A DNA stretch of 64,000 nt. Source: Hydra vulgaris (lineage: Eukaryota; Cnidaria; Hydrozoa; Anthoathecata; Hydridae). Location: the NCBI RefSeq assembly GCF_038396675.1, contig NC_088921.1, positions 31,905,001 to 31,969,000 of the forward strand, read 5' to 3'. The notes under the pieces are model-generated. The model searched no databases. It was not told where the DNA came from and was given only the letters and a program-made list of their open reading frames with translations. Position numbers and translations under genes: made by a program. Each line of letters starts with the position of its first letter. Within the stretch, counting starts at the first letter, position 1. Shown in pieces: positions 24,890 to 36,733 of the stretch.

Positions 24890-26290
24890 AGTATCCAACA
24901 AAACAATATTGGTATATATGAAAACTAATTTTTTTACGCTGGACACTTCTGACTACCAACAATGTTCCAATAATTCTTTGAGCTTATTTTAAAAATTGTC
25001 TATGTTTTTTGTCATAGTTGAAATTTCTCCAACAAATTCAATCTTTTCACTTTCAACTGTCTCAGCAATTGTTGGATTTGTTTTGTAATTCTGAAATTGA
25101 ACTTATTATATCAGTCTTATTTTCACTAAAACAGAATCTTTCTGCAGCACACTTCGGTGTCAGCATAAACAAAATTCCCATATTTGAGATGATAAGAAAT
25201 ATAAAGCGCTTCATAACCATTTCCTGAACAATTTCCTCATTAGCGAATTTCTGGAATATTTCTTGAATTTGTTTTTAGAGCATTTTTTTTCAAAAATACA
25301 TTTTCCTCATCCGCAAGTTGAATCAAAACATACTTTACCAAATAAAAGTCGTTCATTGAATTAAATTGACTGACCATCGAGTCGAGAAACAGGCATTGTG
25401 AGTAAGCGAGGAATGTTAGCTGCAATTCTCTTTTTTTCAAACTTTGCTTTAACAATGTGATGATTTTTCACAAACTTGATGATTTTCTCAGCTTCTTTGA
25501 TGGTCTTTGAACTTTCAGCAGTACAAAAAATGTTCTTAACGAGAAGATTCATACCGTGTGCTGTACAACCACACGTCGAGATGAGTGGACATTTTTCTTC
25601 AATTGATTTCTAAACAACTTTCATTGTTGGAGCGTTGTCAGTGGTTACGCTTCTAAACTTTTGATGGCCAAGAGTCTCAATTACTTCAATAATGGCACCT
25701 GCAACAGCTGCAGCGTTTTGAATTAAGGCCGATGGTTGATTGAAGTATAGAGAAACGGTTTTGTATTTGGTGCCTTGATACAAGAGTTTACTATATGATC
25801 GCCACCAATATTTGTCCAACCATCACTGAAGAGCATTAAATTTTCAGATGATTTGAGAATTTCTTTCAATTTAACGGAGCATTCTGCGTACTTTTTATCA
25901 AGAAGCAAGCCTAACACCGTTTTTGCGCACGGTATTGATGATGCATACGATGGATTAAATGTTTTGATCAAATCCTTAAAAGCTTCAGATTCAACAAGAC
26001 GAAATGATATTCCAGTTCGGTAAAAGAAATGACATTGTCGACTACTTTGTATGTTTCAGCTGAGATTACGATGTTGCAGTTGAAGTTGATTGATGATTCA
26101 ACTTTTTGTTTTGCAAACAAACGTTTCTCATTTTCACTAGCGTTTGATGTTAAACATGATGTTCGTTTATGTGCTGCGACGCAATCTTTTGTCCATTGAA
26201 CTGTCTTTTGGCAGGCAATGCAAGTTCCAGTTGTCTTCACTGTATCAAGATTTTGCAAATTTATTGCAAAGTTTTTCTGGTTGACGAAAA
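24890..26290 (-). pseudogene. hAT transposase (BED finger plus DUF659), decayed
   Basis: In order on the minus strand: a BED-type zinc finger near 26170-26230 (CIACQKTVQWTKDC then AHKRTSC); DUF659-like blocks at 25723-25971 (LFSDGWTNIGGDHIV, candidate first catalytic aspartate); 25610-25819 (RSVTTDNAPTMK, candidate second aspartate); and 25361-25552. Each block is in its own frame, separated by stops. The C-terminal dimerisation part was not recognised in 24,890-25,240. hAT transposases excise elements with 8-bp target duplications; several hAT-type MITEs occur in this window, but their ends have not been matched to this copy. Confidence 0.8.
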
Positions 26291-26299
26291 ATTCTTTTA

Positions 26300-27670
26300 C
26301 TTACTCATCTCTTTTAATCAAAACTAAATATATAATTAATTATAATTATATATTTTATAATTAATAATTTAAAGCTATTAATTATAAAAGTGTTAGTTAA
26401 AGAGTTTTAATAGTGGAATTAAAAGTTGTTAACTTATAATTCCACTATTAAAACTGATGGGTTTTTAATTAATGGTTTGAAATTGAAAAAAGTTATGCAC
26501 TTAAGTATGTGCATAATTATGCGAATATATGCGCACAATTTATTGGCGAATATCTGCGTATACAAATTTTTCCAAACTCTACAACAAACTATTTAATTCA
26601 AACCAACATTTTTGTTTTCTCAAAATGTTGCCAACTTGTTTTAAACCTATTATTTTTTTAGAAGCTATTTGAATCATTATATGAATATCTTTATTTACTT
26701 GTTTCTAAGGATATCACTATTTACTTGTTTCTAATGATTTTTAAGATCGACGTTATTTACTTTCTCACCAAAAAAAAAGAACTAAGTTTGGAAAACATGA
26801 GAGAGATAATTATTTGATTAAGTGGACTTATGCTTTTAAGACCAATAATAAAATAAAAGCGTATTAGGCAACACTATATCTAATTCGTAGCTAACAAGGT
26901 GAATCAAGGTTTGGTGCTAACTAAACATAACTAATGTTACTTGATTTATATATTATTGATATGTTGGATAACATTACATGTCAATGTAAATTAATTTCAG
27001 ATGACACAAAGACTTTACCAACTATATCTAATGAACAGATCATCTAAATTTACAACAAACTGATGATAGAATATCAGAATGGACTAAAACATGGTCTAAT
27101 ACTTTCAACAAGAAAAATGTAAGGTCAAAAAAACCAAAATTTAGCTACAAATTAAACGATCACAAATCGAAAAAAACTGTAAAGGAGGAAAAAAAAGAAC
27201 ACACATTTATTGTTTACATAAGATCTAAAATGAAAAGAACATAATGCTACAATGATAAATAAAGCAAACTGTTATAGATAAATTAAGATATTACAGTTAT
27301 AGATAAATTAAGATATTACAGTTATAAAGAGCGGTAAAATATATTAGAAATTTTTTCTTTACAAACACAAAGAGAAAAAAGTGTTCTAATCTTACAATAC
27401 AAAAACCATCACGGATATGAAACAATCAATTGAATAAAGCTATTACTTATCAACTAACTTCATGTAAGAATTTCGCATTCCAACACTAAGCACTTCATAA
27501 AAACTTGTTCACTAAAAAATACCTTTTTCACCAACAGAATTGAAAGTAATTGAAAAAAACTAAGATGGAAAACAATAGAACATAAAACACTTTTAAAATG
27601 GGTTAGACAAAACAATCAATCTAAAGGCTATTATTTAACGTAACTTAAATCTGCATTCCGTTTTTAATAA
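26300..27670. other. Intergenic; short repeats only
   Basis: Contains a small inverted repeat (26402-26455, agttttaatagtggaatt and its complement) and a 25-bp tandem pair (27271-27320, gttatagataaattaagata). A cluster of atgcgca/tgcgcat words lies near 26,500-26,570; similar words occur near 20,500 and 11,355. No gene seen. Confidence 0.5.
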
Positions 27671-27673
27671 AAC

Positions 27674-27845
<172 letters not shown>

Positions 27846-27849
27846 TTTA

Positions 27850-28891
27850 TTATAATAAAAGAGAACGAGATATCTGTCAGTCGATATTTTCTTTGTCCGC
27901 GCTTAACATAATAATATATACTATATATAATAAACTAATAAATAAACTTTGATTTTAGTCAATTGAAAAGAAATAAAAATTAAGAATAATTTAATTTAGT
28001 TTATTGTTGTTTTATTGAATAATGAAAAAAAAAGTTGAAGGATAATGAAGAGAATGCTAACTTTTCTACCGAGTTTCGAATTATGATCGATGTAATAGTA
28101 TATCAAATGTAAAAACATATATCCTTGAAAAATAAAAAATAATTTAAAACTAGTTTAAAACGTTGGCTAATTTTTACAACGCTAATTATCCATGTATTTT
28201 AATGCAGATTATACATGATTTGGTAATTTTTAAATATATTTCTACCTGTAAAAATATATATTATAAAATATATTATAACATATTTGTACTTGTACAAAAT
28301 ATACTTAATTGTTACATCTTTATGTAAACAAGTATTTAACAAATGCAAATATTCAAAAAATTATTCTTACGTAGTAATTTTCCAAATGTATAAAGAATCA
28401 AAACATTGTTATAAAAAATATTGTTAAGATATGAATACTTATCGAAAAACAAAAAAATAAAAAACTTGAAAAAAAGTAGTCAAAATGCAAAAACCAAGTC
28501 GTTGCTATGGCGGTAGTTAGGGAAAATCAAAAATATTCCATAGTGTTGTCTACTGACATACATGTATGGTACACTTTTGACTTATTTTAAAAACTAATCC
28601 TAGTTTTAGTAAAACATTTTGTACATTTTTTTGATTTTTGTAGGGATCTGTTTGCCATTAATTAAAGTAAAGGATTTCTTAATATAAATAGTTTTATTTA
28701 GAATAATTATGAGGTAATTATATTGTATCCTACTTCACACCATATAAAAAGCAATTCTATTGTTAAGACGTTTAAACTTGTTTTTTATAAAACATCATAA
28801 ACCTTGACAAAAAAAACTTTTCTTTTTATTGATTTTTTTTAATATTTCAACTTCAAAACTTCAACTTTGAATAAATAATATAATAATAATG

Positions 28892-28924
<33 letters not shown>

Positions 28925-29490
28925 TTTTAAATATTTAAGCAGTATAAGTGTATGTAAATTAAATTTATTACAATATTACTTATTTAATATAAACATATAA
29001 AACAAAATTTTATATATTAACGATAGGATGCTTAAACTTAAAGATTTTGATTCAAAAATAAAGCTTTAATAAAAATGAGCAGGTAAAGATTGTCAACAAC
29101 AAAATGTATAAGAAATATATATTTACATGTACCATATACAAATAAGATTTTCATAAATAAATGATATACAATATAAAATATCTAATTGCTTGTTTAATTT
29201 TTCTTTAAAAAATGCTTTGATACGGTTTGGTTTAATAACTTTTAGGACGTACGCAAGGTTGGACGCACGCCCCTAAAAAAAAGATTGGCCTGAGAAGTTT
29301 ATTTACTACTTCTCATTGTCAAATTTATTTCATTTTGATTAAAAACCAAAAATACTAGATCGCAACTGAATTGAAAAAATTTGCAACCAAACTTACAATT
29401 TGTTACTTGTTATCAATTTTACAAAAAAAACAAAAAAATGTAGTTTTCAAAAAAAAAAAACTTTAAACATAAATATAAAAATCTGTCAAA
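27850..29490. other. Intergenic, with (ATA)n
   Basis: AT-rich, no coding frame. A trinucleotide repeat (ata/taa) runs about 28877-28924. The word atctgtcaaacagattta near 29,482 is nearly repeated near 29,520. Confidence 0.5.
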
Positions 29491-29511
29491 CAGATTTAGG
29501 AATTAAAATAT

Positions 29512-29517
29512 TTTATT
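29512..29517 (-). terminator. AATAAA polyadenylation signal
   Basis: AATAAA on the minus strand about 55 bases past the stop codon of the 804-aa ORF. The position suits a 3'-end signal, but such hexamers are frequent in this AT-rich sequence. Confidence 0.4.
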
Positions 29518-29571
29518 AATCTGTCAAACAGAGTTAAGAATTTAAGAAGTTCTACAATATATTTTTTATAA

Positions 29572-31986
29572 TTAAACAAAACTAAACTTTTTATCGTATA
29601 GTCCTCCTCCGACCTTTTTCTTTGATTTTCTAAGCAAAGATCTAGGAGCGCAATATGAGTTAGTCCTCCAACTTCCACTTCTCAAGTTCTCAATCGCAGC
29701 TTTTTTTACCCTTAATTCTTGGTCTAATTTATCTATTACGTTCATATTCGTAACCATTTCTTGTCGTTGATAAGTATTCAAGTCAGTGACAGACTTAAGT
29801 AAACCTAAGATGTCTTTTAAATCTTTAAAAATAATTCTTTCTATTTCGTCGAGACTTTGCTTTTCTGCCTTATTAATTGATTGTAACTCGTCTGTAAGAT
29901 AAGATATTATTAAATTTAAATCTAAAGTCTGCTCTTCGATGTAAAGTAAAGATAAGGTAGCTTCAATTAACTGTTGTTCTAAGCTGTTTATTTCAGTGTC
30001 AGACTCTATAACTGGTACTAAAACATCAATTTCAGAAGATAATCTATCATCGCCATTTTGTTTATTAGTATTAATTACTTTGTCCATTTCTTCGTGTTGG
30101 CTTTCGCTTGTTTTTTTGTTATTTGAACAGATTTTAAGCATGTTTTTATCGTATTCGTCGGATGTTCGGTTTTGATCAATTTCACACTTTGGTAAATGGC
30201 CTGACATTTTTTCTGAACAAGTGTTAACATCATTATCACAGGCGATTGCAGGGTTGTTTAATAATTCCACTTTTATAAACTCTTTTTTCTGTTTAACAGG
30301 CTTCGATTTTTTACTTTTATCTTTTTTTCGAAAAACGTTATACTCTAAAACCTCTGACGCAGGTTTTTCGTGAAATAAGTTTTTAGAAACATATTCAGGT
30401 TCGTTAGACTTTTCTTTAGACACCTTAATGTTTTGTTTTAATATTTTTGTACGATTTACTTTTTTCTTTTTCTTATTTAGTTCGTTATTTTTTTCTATAA
30501 AATTCAAGTTTGACTTATCCGCCATTTGCAATAGCGTACTAGAAACATCTTCGCCAAAAACTGCTTGAAGTTTTCTTAAGCTTTTTTGTTTACGAATTGT
30601 CTCTGGACTCATCAAAACAGGATGAGATATATCTGTCTTAAAAACTTTTTTTTTATCGTGCATCATATAATTTTCCGTTGAATCAGAAATTGTTTGCTCG
30701 TTAAACAAAATATTTTTACTTTGATCGGTGTGGCCAACTACGTTTTCATTTAAGTCCAGAAAAGTATTTGGAATATTTTGAATACGAAATGACGGTTCAA
30801 TTTTTAATAAAAAGTCTTCGCAAGGTTGATCTGTAAAAGAATCTGTAGGCAATAGTTGTTTCAAATTTTCATATTTGCTAGAAATGTTTACATTATCATT
30901 TTGAGTGGCCTTACTGAGTGAAGTGTCAATATTATTCTTTGAACTTAGATCTATAGCATTTATATAAATATTGTTCTCTTCGGTTTGAATATACAAACTA
31001 TCTACTTTTTTATCGTTATTGATTTTAATAAACGTTTTATTTACATCTGTATTATTATCGGGGGGTTTACAGCGCTCGTTTTCAATACTAGCAAGTTGGT
31101 CTAAAAATAACTGTTCGATATTAATGTGAGATATAGAAAATCTATTTGCTTTTATTTGATCCTGGGATTCACATGAATTAAAGTCTGGTGAAGGTAAACC
31201 ACTATCTTTTTCGACTTGATAGTTTAGAGTCGTTTCGCTCATCATTTTCTGATCTTCTTCAAGGTTACTTTTACCGTCCACATAATAAATATGGGTGGAG
31301 TTTTTGAAATCGTTCATCCAAGCTGTTTTCTTTCGCGTTTTTTTTTTTACTTTTTTGTTTAGTTTTTGAATCTGAAAGTTTTCAGAAAAAACTGGACGAT
31401 TAAAATCATTATTGCTAATTTCAAGAGAATTTTTATGTTTTTGTTGCGACTTACGAAAACGGTTTTCTTTTTCTAATTTTTGGCTAACTTTTACAGTATA
31501 CTCTAAGTTAGAGCTTTTCTTGTTTTTAACTTTTAATATTTTTCGTTCGCCAGTAGAATTGTGAAAAGTTACTACTTGGTCGCTTCGTTTTAAATGTTTA
31601 TCTTCTGCTTTACGACTTTTTTTTTTACTGCTTTGAATTGGTCGTTCCTTTGATTGATTTTTCTTACATAATTTTTTTCTAATTCCCGTATCTATAGCTG
31701 AGGTATTAAAAGTTTCAATAGAATTATTTTGATTATCTACGTAATCTTGCTTTACTTGAATAGCTTTTTCTATACTAACATTTCTTTTAATAGCGTTTAC
31801 TGTATTGAAAACTTTTTGGGGTTTTCCTTCCTCCCCCTCAATTTCTCTGTTAGACGATTGAGTAACTTTGGCTATCGCGCACAGTATTTCTTTGTGCGAA
31901 GTATATTTCTGAATTCCTGATATAAAATACTTTTTTCCATTCACCGAAACTTTCATCGAGTTTGTATAATTCATTATGCAATTCAA
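29572..31986 (-). CDS. Candidate host gene: RA-like N-terminus plus C-terminal coiled coil, 804 aa
   Basis: This is the longest clean ORF in the window, with no stops and no transposon motif. Residues about 11-40 (MKVSVNGKKYFISG, then TSHKEILCAIAKV) align by eye with the first half of the Ras-association/ubiquitin-like fold at the start of N-terminal RASSF proteins (KVWVDGxxRxVxGV ... TTCxEVVxALA). The second half of that fold is not evident. Residues about 45-560 are basic, lysine- and asparagine-rich and low in complexity. Residues about 670-770 (SLEQQLIEATLSLLYIEEQ, KAEKQSLDEIERIIFKDL, VIDKLDQELRVKKAAIENL) form heptads of a coiled coil. The tail is basic. The upstream ATG was kept because the RA-like strand begins right after it. 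If the RASSF reading is right, it would be a scaffold; that is inference. It could also be an unrelated coiled-coil protein or one exon of a larger gene. Confidence 0.6.
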   Translation of the reverse strand: MNCIMNYTNSMKVSVNGKKYFISGIQKYTSHKEILCAIAKVTQSSNREIEGEEGKPQKVFNTVNAIKRNVSIEKAIQVKQDYVDNQNNSIETFNTSAIDTGIRKKLCKKNQSKERPIQSSKKKSRKAEDKHLKRSDQVVTFHNSTGERKILKVKNKKSSNLEYTVKVSQKLEKENRFRKSQQKHKNSLEISNNDFNRPVFSENFQIQKLNKKVKKKTRKKTAWMNDFKNSTHIYYVDGKSNLEEDQKMMSETTLNYQVEKDSGLPSPDFNSCESQDQIKANRFSISHINIEQLFLDQLASIENERCKPPDNNTDVNKTFIKINNDKKVDSLYIQTEENNIYINAIDLSSKNNIDTSLSKATQNDNVNISSKYENLKQLLPTDSFTDQPCEDFLLKIEPSFRIQNIPNTFLDLNENVVGHTDQSKNILFNEQTISDSTENYMMHDKKKVFKTDISHPVLMSPETIRKQKSLRKLQAVFGEDVSSTLLQMADKSNLNFIEKNNELNKKKKKVNRTKILKQNIKVSKEKSNEPEYVSKNLFHEKPASEVLEYNVFRKKDKSKKSKPVKQKKEFIKVELLNNPAIACDNDVNTCSEKMSGHLPKCEIDQNRTSDEYDKNMLKICSNNKKTSESQHEEMDKVINTNKQNGDDRLSSEIDVLVPVIESDTEINSLEQQLIEATLSLLYIEEQTLDLNLIISYLTDELQSINKAEKQSLDEIERIIFKDLKDILGLLKSVTDLNTYQRQEMVTNMNVIDKLDQELRVKKAAIENLRSGSWRTNSYCAPRSLLRKSKKKVGGGLYDKKFSFV

Positions 31987-31989
31987 CTT

Positions 31990-32775
31990 TAATTAATTTT
32001 TAAGCGCGCTAAAAAAAGAAATGATTAAAATGAATAGAAAACCAAAATATAATTTATGATGGCTTTGAATATTAAAGCAAAAGCGGAAATCAAGTTCGAA
32101 ACAAAGTAAAACACAAACAATCGCTTTATAGATATAAAAAGAATAAAAAATTATACATATAAAAGAAAAATATCTAACATAGATTCCACTTTTACTACTG
32201 TTGCCTAAAATGTGTTATTACATATTTTCATTTCATACAAACTAAAGTTTTGTATAAAATGAAAATAACTTTTGTTATTTTCATTTCAGAGATAACTAGG
32301 GTTTTCTCTTCCTGTCGTAAATATAATTTTTTTTTTTAAATGACATACTAGTCGATTAAATTAATTAAAACGTAATATATTTATTACCTAATCTAGAAAC
32401 AAACAAATAAAATGTGTTATTAATTACAAAAAAAAATATCAGATTTAAGTTTAACTGTTTGTTTAAAAAAAAACAATTTTTTTTGTTTGAATTAAAAACA
32501 GTATTTTTCTTTGAATTAATAAACTAAATTAGATATAAAACATTACATAAAAAAATCCTGAAGTTTTTATTAAACTCCTTTCTCATTTTTAGTGGCTCAA
32601 ACAGGAGAAAAGCATTCTTGATTTTTATATAATATATCAATAATTTAATAATCCTAATTTTTAAATAGCTATTGATTGTTTTAATTTCAATGTTAGAAAT
32701 ATAATAAGGCAAATATACAACAATATATCAATAAATAATATATGATTTGCATACAATCAATATAGTTTATATATA
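31990..32775. other. Upstream region of the 804-aa ORF; no gene seen
   Basis: AT-rich. Contains a near-perfect hairpin at 32225-32268 (attttcatttcatacaaa and complement). The promoter for the minus-strand ORF should lie here, but no convincing core element stands out. Confidence 0.4.
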
Positions 32776-32776
32776 C

Positions 32777-32778
<2 letters not shown>

Positions 32779-32850
<72 letters not shown>
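32779..32850. repeat. (TA)n microsatellite at left edge of Penelope-like element
   Basis: TA run directly bordering the left arm of the Penelope-like element; a similar run (35007-35098) borders the right arm. Confidence 0.9.
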
Positions 32851-32855
<5 letters not shown>

Positions 32856-33089
32856 TATAAACTAATTTAAAACATCAGATAATACGAATTCTCTCAATAA
32901 TAAATAATTTAATTTATTTGAAATTTTTGCCGGATTATAGGCAACGGCATCATCAGCATATAATATAATACAATTACAAAAAATTGTGACCGTTAAATAA
33001 CAACAACAAAATTTTTTAAATTTCGACGTCACCTTTATAATGGCTTCTTTTACTTTAGTATGAAAAAAATGAACTCCAAAAATTTGCTT

Positions 33090-33470
33090 TAACATATTGT
33101 CCATTGTCCAATTTCATACCACCGTACATTGGAGAACATTGATGTTTTTATATTTCCAAGGCTTCACGGACTTTTCTTTCAATTTTTTTATTGAATGGGA
33201 TAGGACAGAAACACTTATGTGTTTATTGAATGGGATATGACAGAAACACTTAAGTGTTTTGCCCTATCCCATTCAATATCCTCATCGCAATTTACTTTTT
33301 GCAAAGCTAATGCAGACTGGTTTAACTTGCTTTCAGTCAAAAAAATTTGGTGTTGTTAAACCCTTGTTCTTATTTGAATTTTAGATTCACCTACATACGC
33401 TTTGGAGCATTTGCAATTAGATAGGTTCCAGGTTGGCTGTTACGTGGTAATTTTGATTTATTTCTAGACG
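33090..33470 (-). pseudogene. GIY-YIG endonuclease of the Penelope-like element
   Basis: Minus-strand translation across frames gives RNSQPGTYLI (the GIY strand), then KAYVGESKIQIRTRVQQHQ (YIG plus the Arg-containing helix), CDEDIEWDRAKHLS, and MDNMLKQIFGVHFFHTKVKE. This nuclease nicks the target in Penelope-like elements. Several stops are present. A palindrome, attgaatgggatagg and its complement (about 33225-33278), lies inside the coding stretch with one tandem duplication. Confidence 0.75.
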
Positions 33471-33482
33471 TTAATAGCGTTT

Positions 33483-34443
33483 TTAGGTTAGCATTTGACT
33501 TAAAAACAGTTCTATAACCAGCTTTTCTGAATATTCTTCTAAGTCTGGGAGATTATAGTGGTATCCATGATAAGAAATATCTTTAAGCATTTTTTCATCG
33601 CACCCATTTTCAATAAACACTTGAGATAAAAAATTTATCTCATCTTCTAAATGGTTTTTGCTGCATATTGAGTATGCTCTGTATATATATCCGTTAAATA
33701 TTGCTTTTAAAATTTTGGGATCGTGATTAGAATGAGGTTTGATTTGGATATTGGTTATAGCATCTTTCATGTAAACCTTGAACTCATATTTTCCTTGTGT
33801 ATTATTAATAACAGTTATATCCAAAAAGTTAAGTATCTTATTTTTGTTTTCAATTTCAATAGTATATTTTAAAGAAAGATGTTGTCTGTTAAGGATTGTT
33901 TGGAACTGTTCTGCTTGCTTTAAGTTAGAAAACCTAGCGAGGCTATCATCTACATATCTAAGAAAGGATTTAATATCAATTGAAAGAATCAGTGTCATTG
34001 CCATTTTTATTGCTTTTTCTTATGGTATTGTAAAAAAGATTCAGCCAAAACAATCATAAAAGACAATCCAATTGGGTCTTAATTCTCTAACTCATGAATC
34101 TCACCGTTCCACAAGAAATAACAACGAAACAAACAAAGTTCAATTACTTGTTTTGTTTCAGTTAAGTAAGCTTAGTTGAGTTTTTGTAAGAAACGCTTTT
34201 ATTTAATTGATCCAAAAGTACTAAAGTTGCTTCTTTTAATTGTATTGATGGGTATAAGTTCACAATATCAAAGGATACCTGTATTTCATCTTTGTCAATT
34301 AACCACGGCTTAGTTTTGTTAATAAAGTCTTTTGAATTTTTTAACCTAATAGGATTTTCATTTAAGACCGGTTGTATTCTTCTAACCAAGTAATACCTAA
34401 AAACGTTATTAACGTCTAGAAATAAATCAAAATTACCACGCAA
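33483..34443 (-). pseudogene. Penelope-like reverse transcriptase
   Basis: Frame 34443-34162 has RRIQPVLNENPIRLKNSKDF and VSFDIVNLYPSIQ, RT motif A with its aspartate. The stretch 34010-34160, in a broken frame, has CYFLWNGEIHELEN and DPIGLSFMIVLAE (motif B). Frame 34004-33483 has FLRYVDDSLARF, the catalytic YVDD box, then NFLDITV and YRAYSICSKNHLEDEINFLS. The N-terminal third of RT is missing because the inverted arm replaces it: residues 1-13 of the upper ORF lie in arm sequence. Catalytic motifs survive, but stops and a frameshift make it non-functional. Confidence 0.85.
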
Positions 34444-35003
34444 CAGCCAACCTGAAACCTATCTAATTAAGTCCAAATGCTCCTAAGTGTATGTCGGTGA
34501 ATCAAAACTTTAAATAAGAACAAGGGTTCAACAACACCAAATTTTTTTAACTGAAGGCAAGTTAAACCAGTCTGTGTTAGCTTTGCATAATGTAAATTGC
34601 GATGAGGATATTGAATGGGGTAGGGCAAAAACACTTAAAGTGTTTCTGTCCTATCCCATTCAATAAAAAAATTGAATGAAAAGTCCGTGAAGCCTTGGAA
34701 ATACAAAAACATCAATGTTCTCCAATGTACGGTGGTATGAAATTGGACAATGGACAATATGTTAAAACAAACTTTTGGACTTCATTTTTTTCATACTAAA
34801 GTAAAAGAAGCCATTATAAAGGTGACGTCAAAATTTAAATAATTTTGTTGTTGTTATTTAACGGTCACAACTTTTTGTAATTGTATTATATTATATGCTG
34901 ATGATGCCGTTGCCTATAATCCGGCAAAAATTTTAAATAAATTAAATTATTTAGTATTTAGAGAATTTGTATAATCTGATGTTTTAAATTAGTTTATATG
35001 TAT

Positions 35004-35005
<2 letters not shown>
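34386..35005 (+). repeat. Inverted copy of the Penelope 3' part
   Basis: Reverse complement of 32855-33482 with scattered differences. It reads NSQPET, VYVGESKL and CDEDIEWGRAK on the plus strand, so the endonuclease exists in two head-to-head copies. It lacks the internal tandem duplication found near 33190-33260 in the other copy. Confidence 0.85.

Positions 35006-35006
<1 letters not shown>

Positions 35007-35098
<92 letters not shown>
35007..35098. repeat. (TA)n microsatellite at right edge of Penelope-like element
   Basis: TA run separating the Penelope-like element from the foldback MITE to its right. Confidence 0.95.
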
Positions 35099-35099
<1 letters not shown>

Positions 35100-35101
35100 T
35101 A

Positions 35102-35335
35102 AATTTTTAGAAAAAACAACTTTTAATGGAACTTAAAGTTTCATGCCTATCGGCAATCATGAAGTCCATGACGTGGCATACTATCGGCAATCATCAGCCA
35201 TGAAGTCCAAATAAATCACTATCGGCAATCATCAGCGATGAAGTCCATGACTGAAGTCCATGACTTCATGGCTGATGATTGCCGAAGGCATGAAACTTTA
35301 AGCTCCATTAAAAGTTGTTTTTTCTGAAATTTAGT
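35102..35335. mobile_element. Foldback MITE built of CTGATGATTGCCG units
   Basis: Outer arms (aaatttttagaaaaaacaac ... caacttttaatgga) pair with 35279-35335. The interior has three direct units of tatcggcaatcatcagc plus atgaagtccatga (about 35150, 35190 and 35221) facing one inverted unit. The plus strand at 35272-35296 reads CTGATGA, TTGCCGAAGGCAT, GAAAC, which resembles a hammerhead ribozyme core with a weak base pair at stem II. Confidence 0.75.
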
Positions 35336-35436
35336 TATAAAACGCTCTGTTTTTGAAAAAATATATATTTTCTTAAATATTGAGCACTTTACAACAATCA
35401 AGAGTTTAGTATTTTTAATACTAAATCATACAACAG

Positions 35437-35580
<144 letters not shown>

Positions 35581-36487
35581 ATATTAGAATGTCCCAGCCG
35601 CTTCTTTCATTCTAAAAAAGATCTGTTCATATTCTTAAAAATTGCTATTGGTTCTCGCAAGCAACTCGGTTAAATTTTTTCAATATTTTATTGGATTTAG
35701 GGGGAGCACAAGACCTTTGAACACTTACCGGGTCCCTAATATTATTAAAAAAAAAAGCTTTTTAAAAGTATGACATGTTGGGTCTCAAAAGAAGCGAATA
35801 TAAAAATTTCAAAAATGATAATCATTTTATTAAAAAATTATTATTATAGAGTTTATTGCAGAAAAAAGACTTTTTATAACTAAAAATGAAAGAAGTGTAG
35901 GGGAGAACTTGCACCCTTGATCCGTAAGCACCTTTGATCCTATAGCCTTATCTCCTTACTTACATAACTTATTAAAAAGGGCTGATAACCAGCGTGTTAT
36001 AAATATTGCATCTTCAAAATTAATTGTGTTTTGGTTAGAGAGTAGACCACTATTAAATTTATTTCTAAAGAGTTTGATTTTGACGATAAAAAGTAATTTT
36101 TTTACTTTTACAAGGAACCCCACATCTTTAATATTATTTTGAGTTGAATAATTTTGCTTATGTCATTTTGTAACTAAATTATTCACCTCTTGTATGGTTG
36201 CTTTTGGTAAGCTATGGAAGCATCTAATATGACAAAAAAAGAATTTTTGTAAAAACTGAGCGGGTTAGCACCCTTGATCCTGATGCGTTTATGCACCTTT
36301 GATCCTATGATCAAAGGTGCATACACACACACAAACAAAATGTTTAACCAATAAAGTAACATGTACAATATGTCATATTGTTTTTAAATAAATTTTTTTC
36401 TTCCAAAATGTAGCCTTAAAAGTAGATTTTATACTATTTTGTGTTTTTTTTGTCCTCCTAATACTCTTATATAATATAATTGTATTC

Positions 36488-36628
<141 letters not shown>

Positions 36629-36733
36629 TTAATAAAGTAGATTCTAATAATTAAAAATCTTTATAAATGTTCTTCCAAAAATTAGGAATATAGCAAAACT
36701 ATATAAATATTTTTAATTTTTTTACAGTTAAAT

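Larger units (their letters stand above)
32855..35005 (-). mobile_element. Penelope-like element with inverted partial copy
   Basis: The element encodes RT followed by a GIY-YIG endonuclease on the minus strand, the Penelope-like order. Its 3' part (32855-33482, about 628 bp, including the whole endonuclease) is repeated in inverted orientation at 34386-35005 and flanks the RT on the other side. Penelope-like elements are known to carry such duplicated ends (pseudo-LTRs) in direct or inverted orientation. Both outer ends meet (TA)n. Confidence 0.85.

Noticed and set aside
20480-26580. atgcgca words as terminal repeats of one large element spanning Pao and hAT
   Set aside because: Only short, unevenly spaced word similarity; no aligned inverted repeat could be drawn.
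31729-31920. Small plus-strand ORF antisense to the 804-aa ORF
   Set aside because: Shadow frame of a well-supported coding region with no motif.
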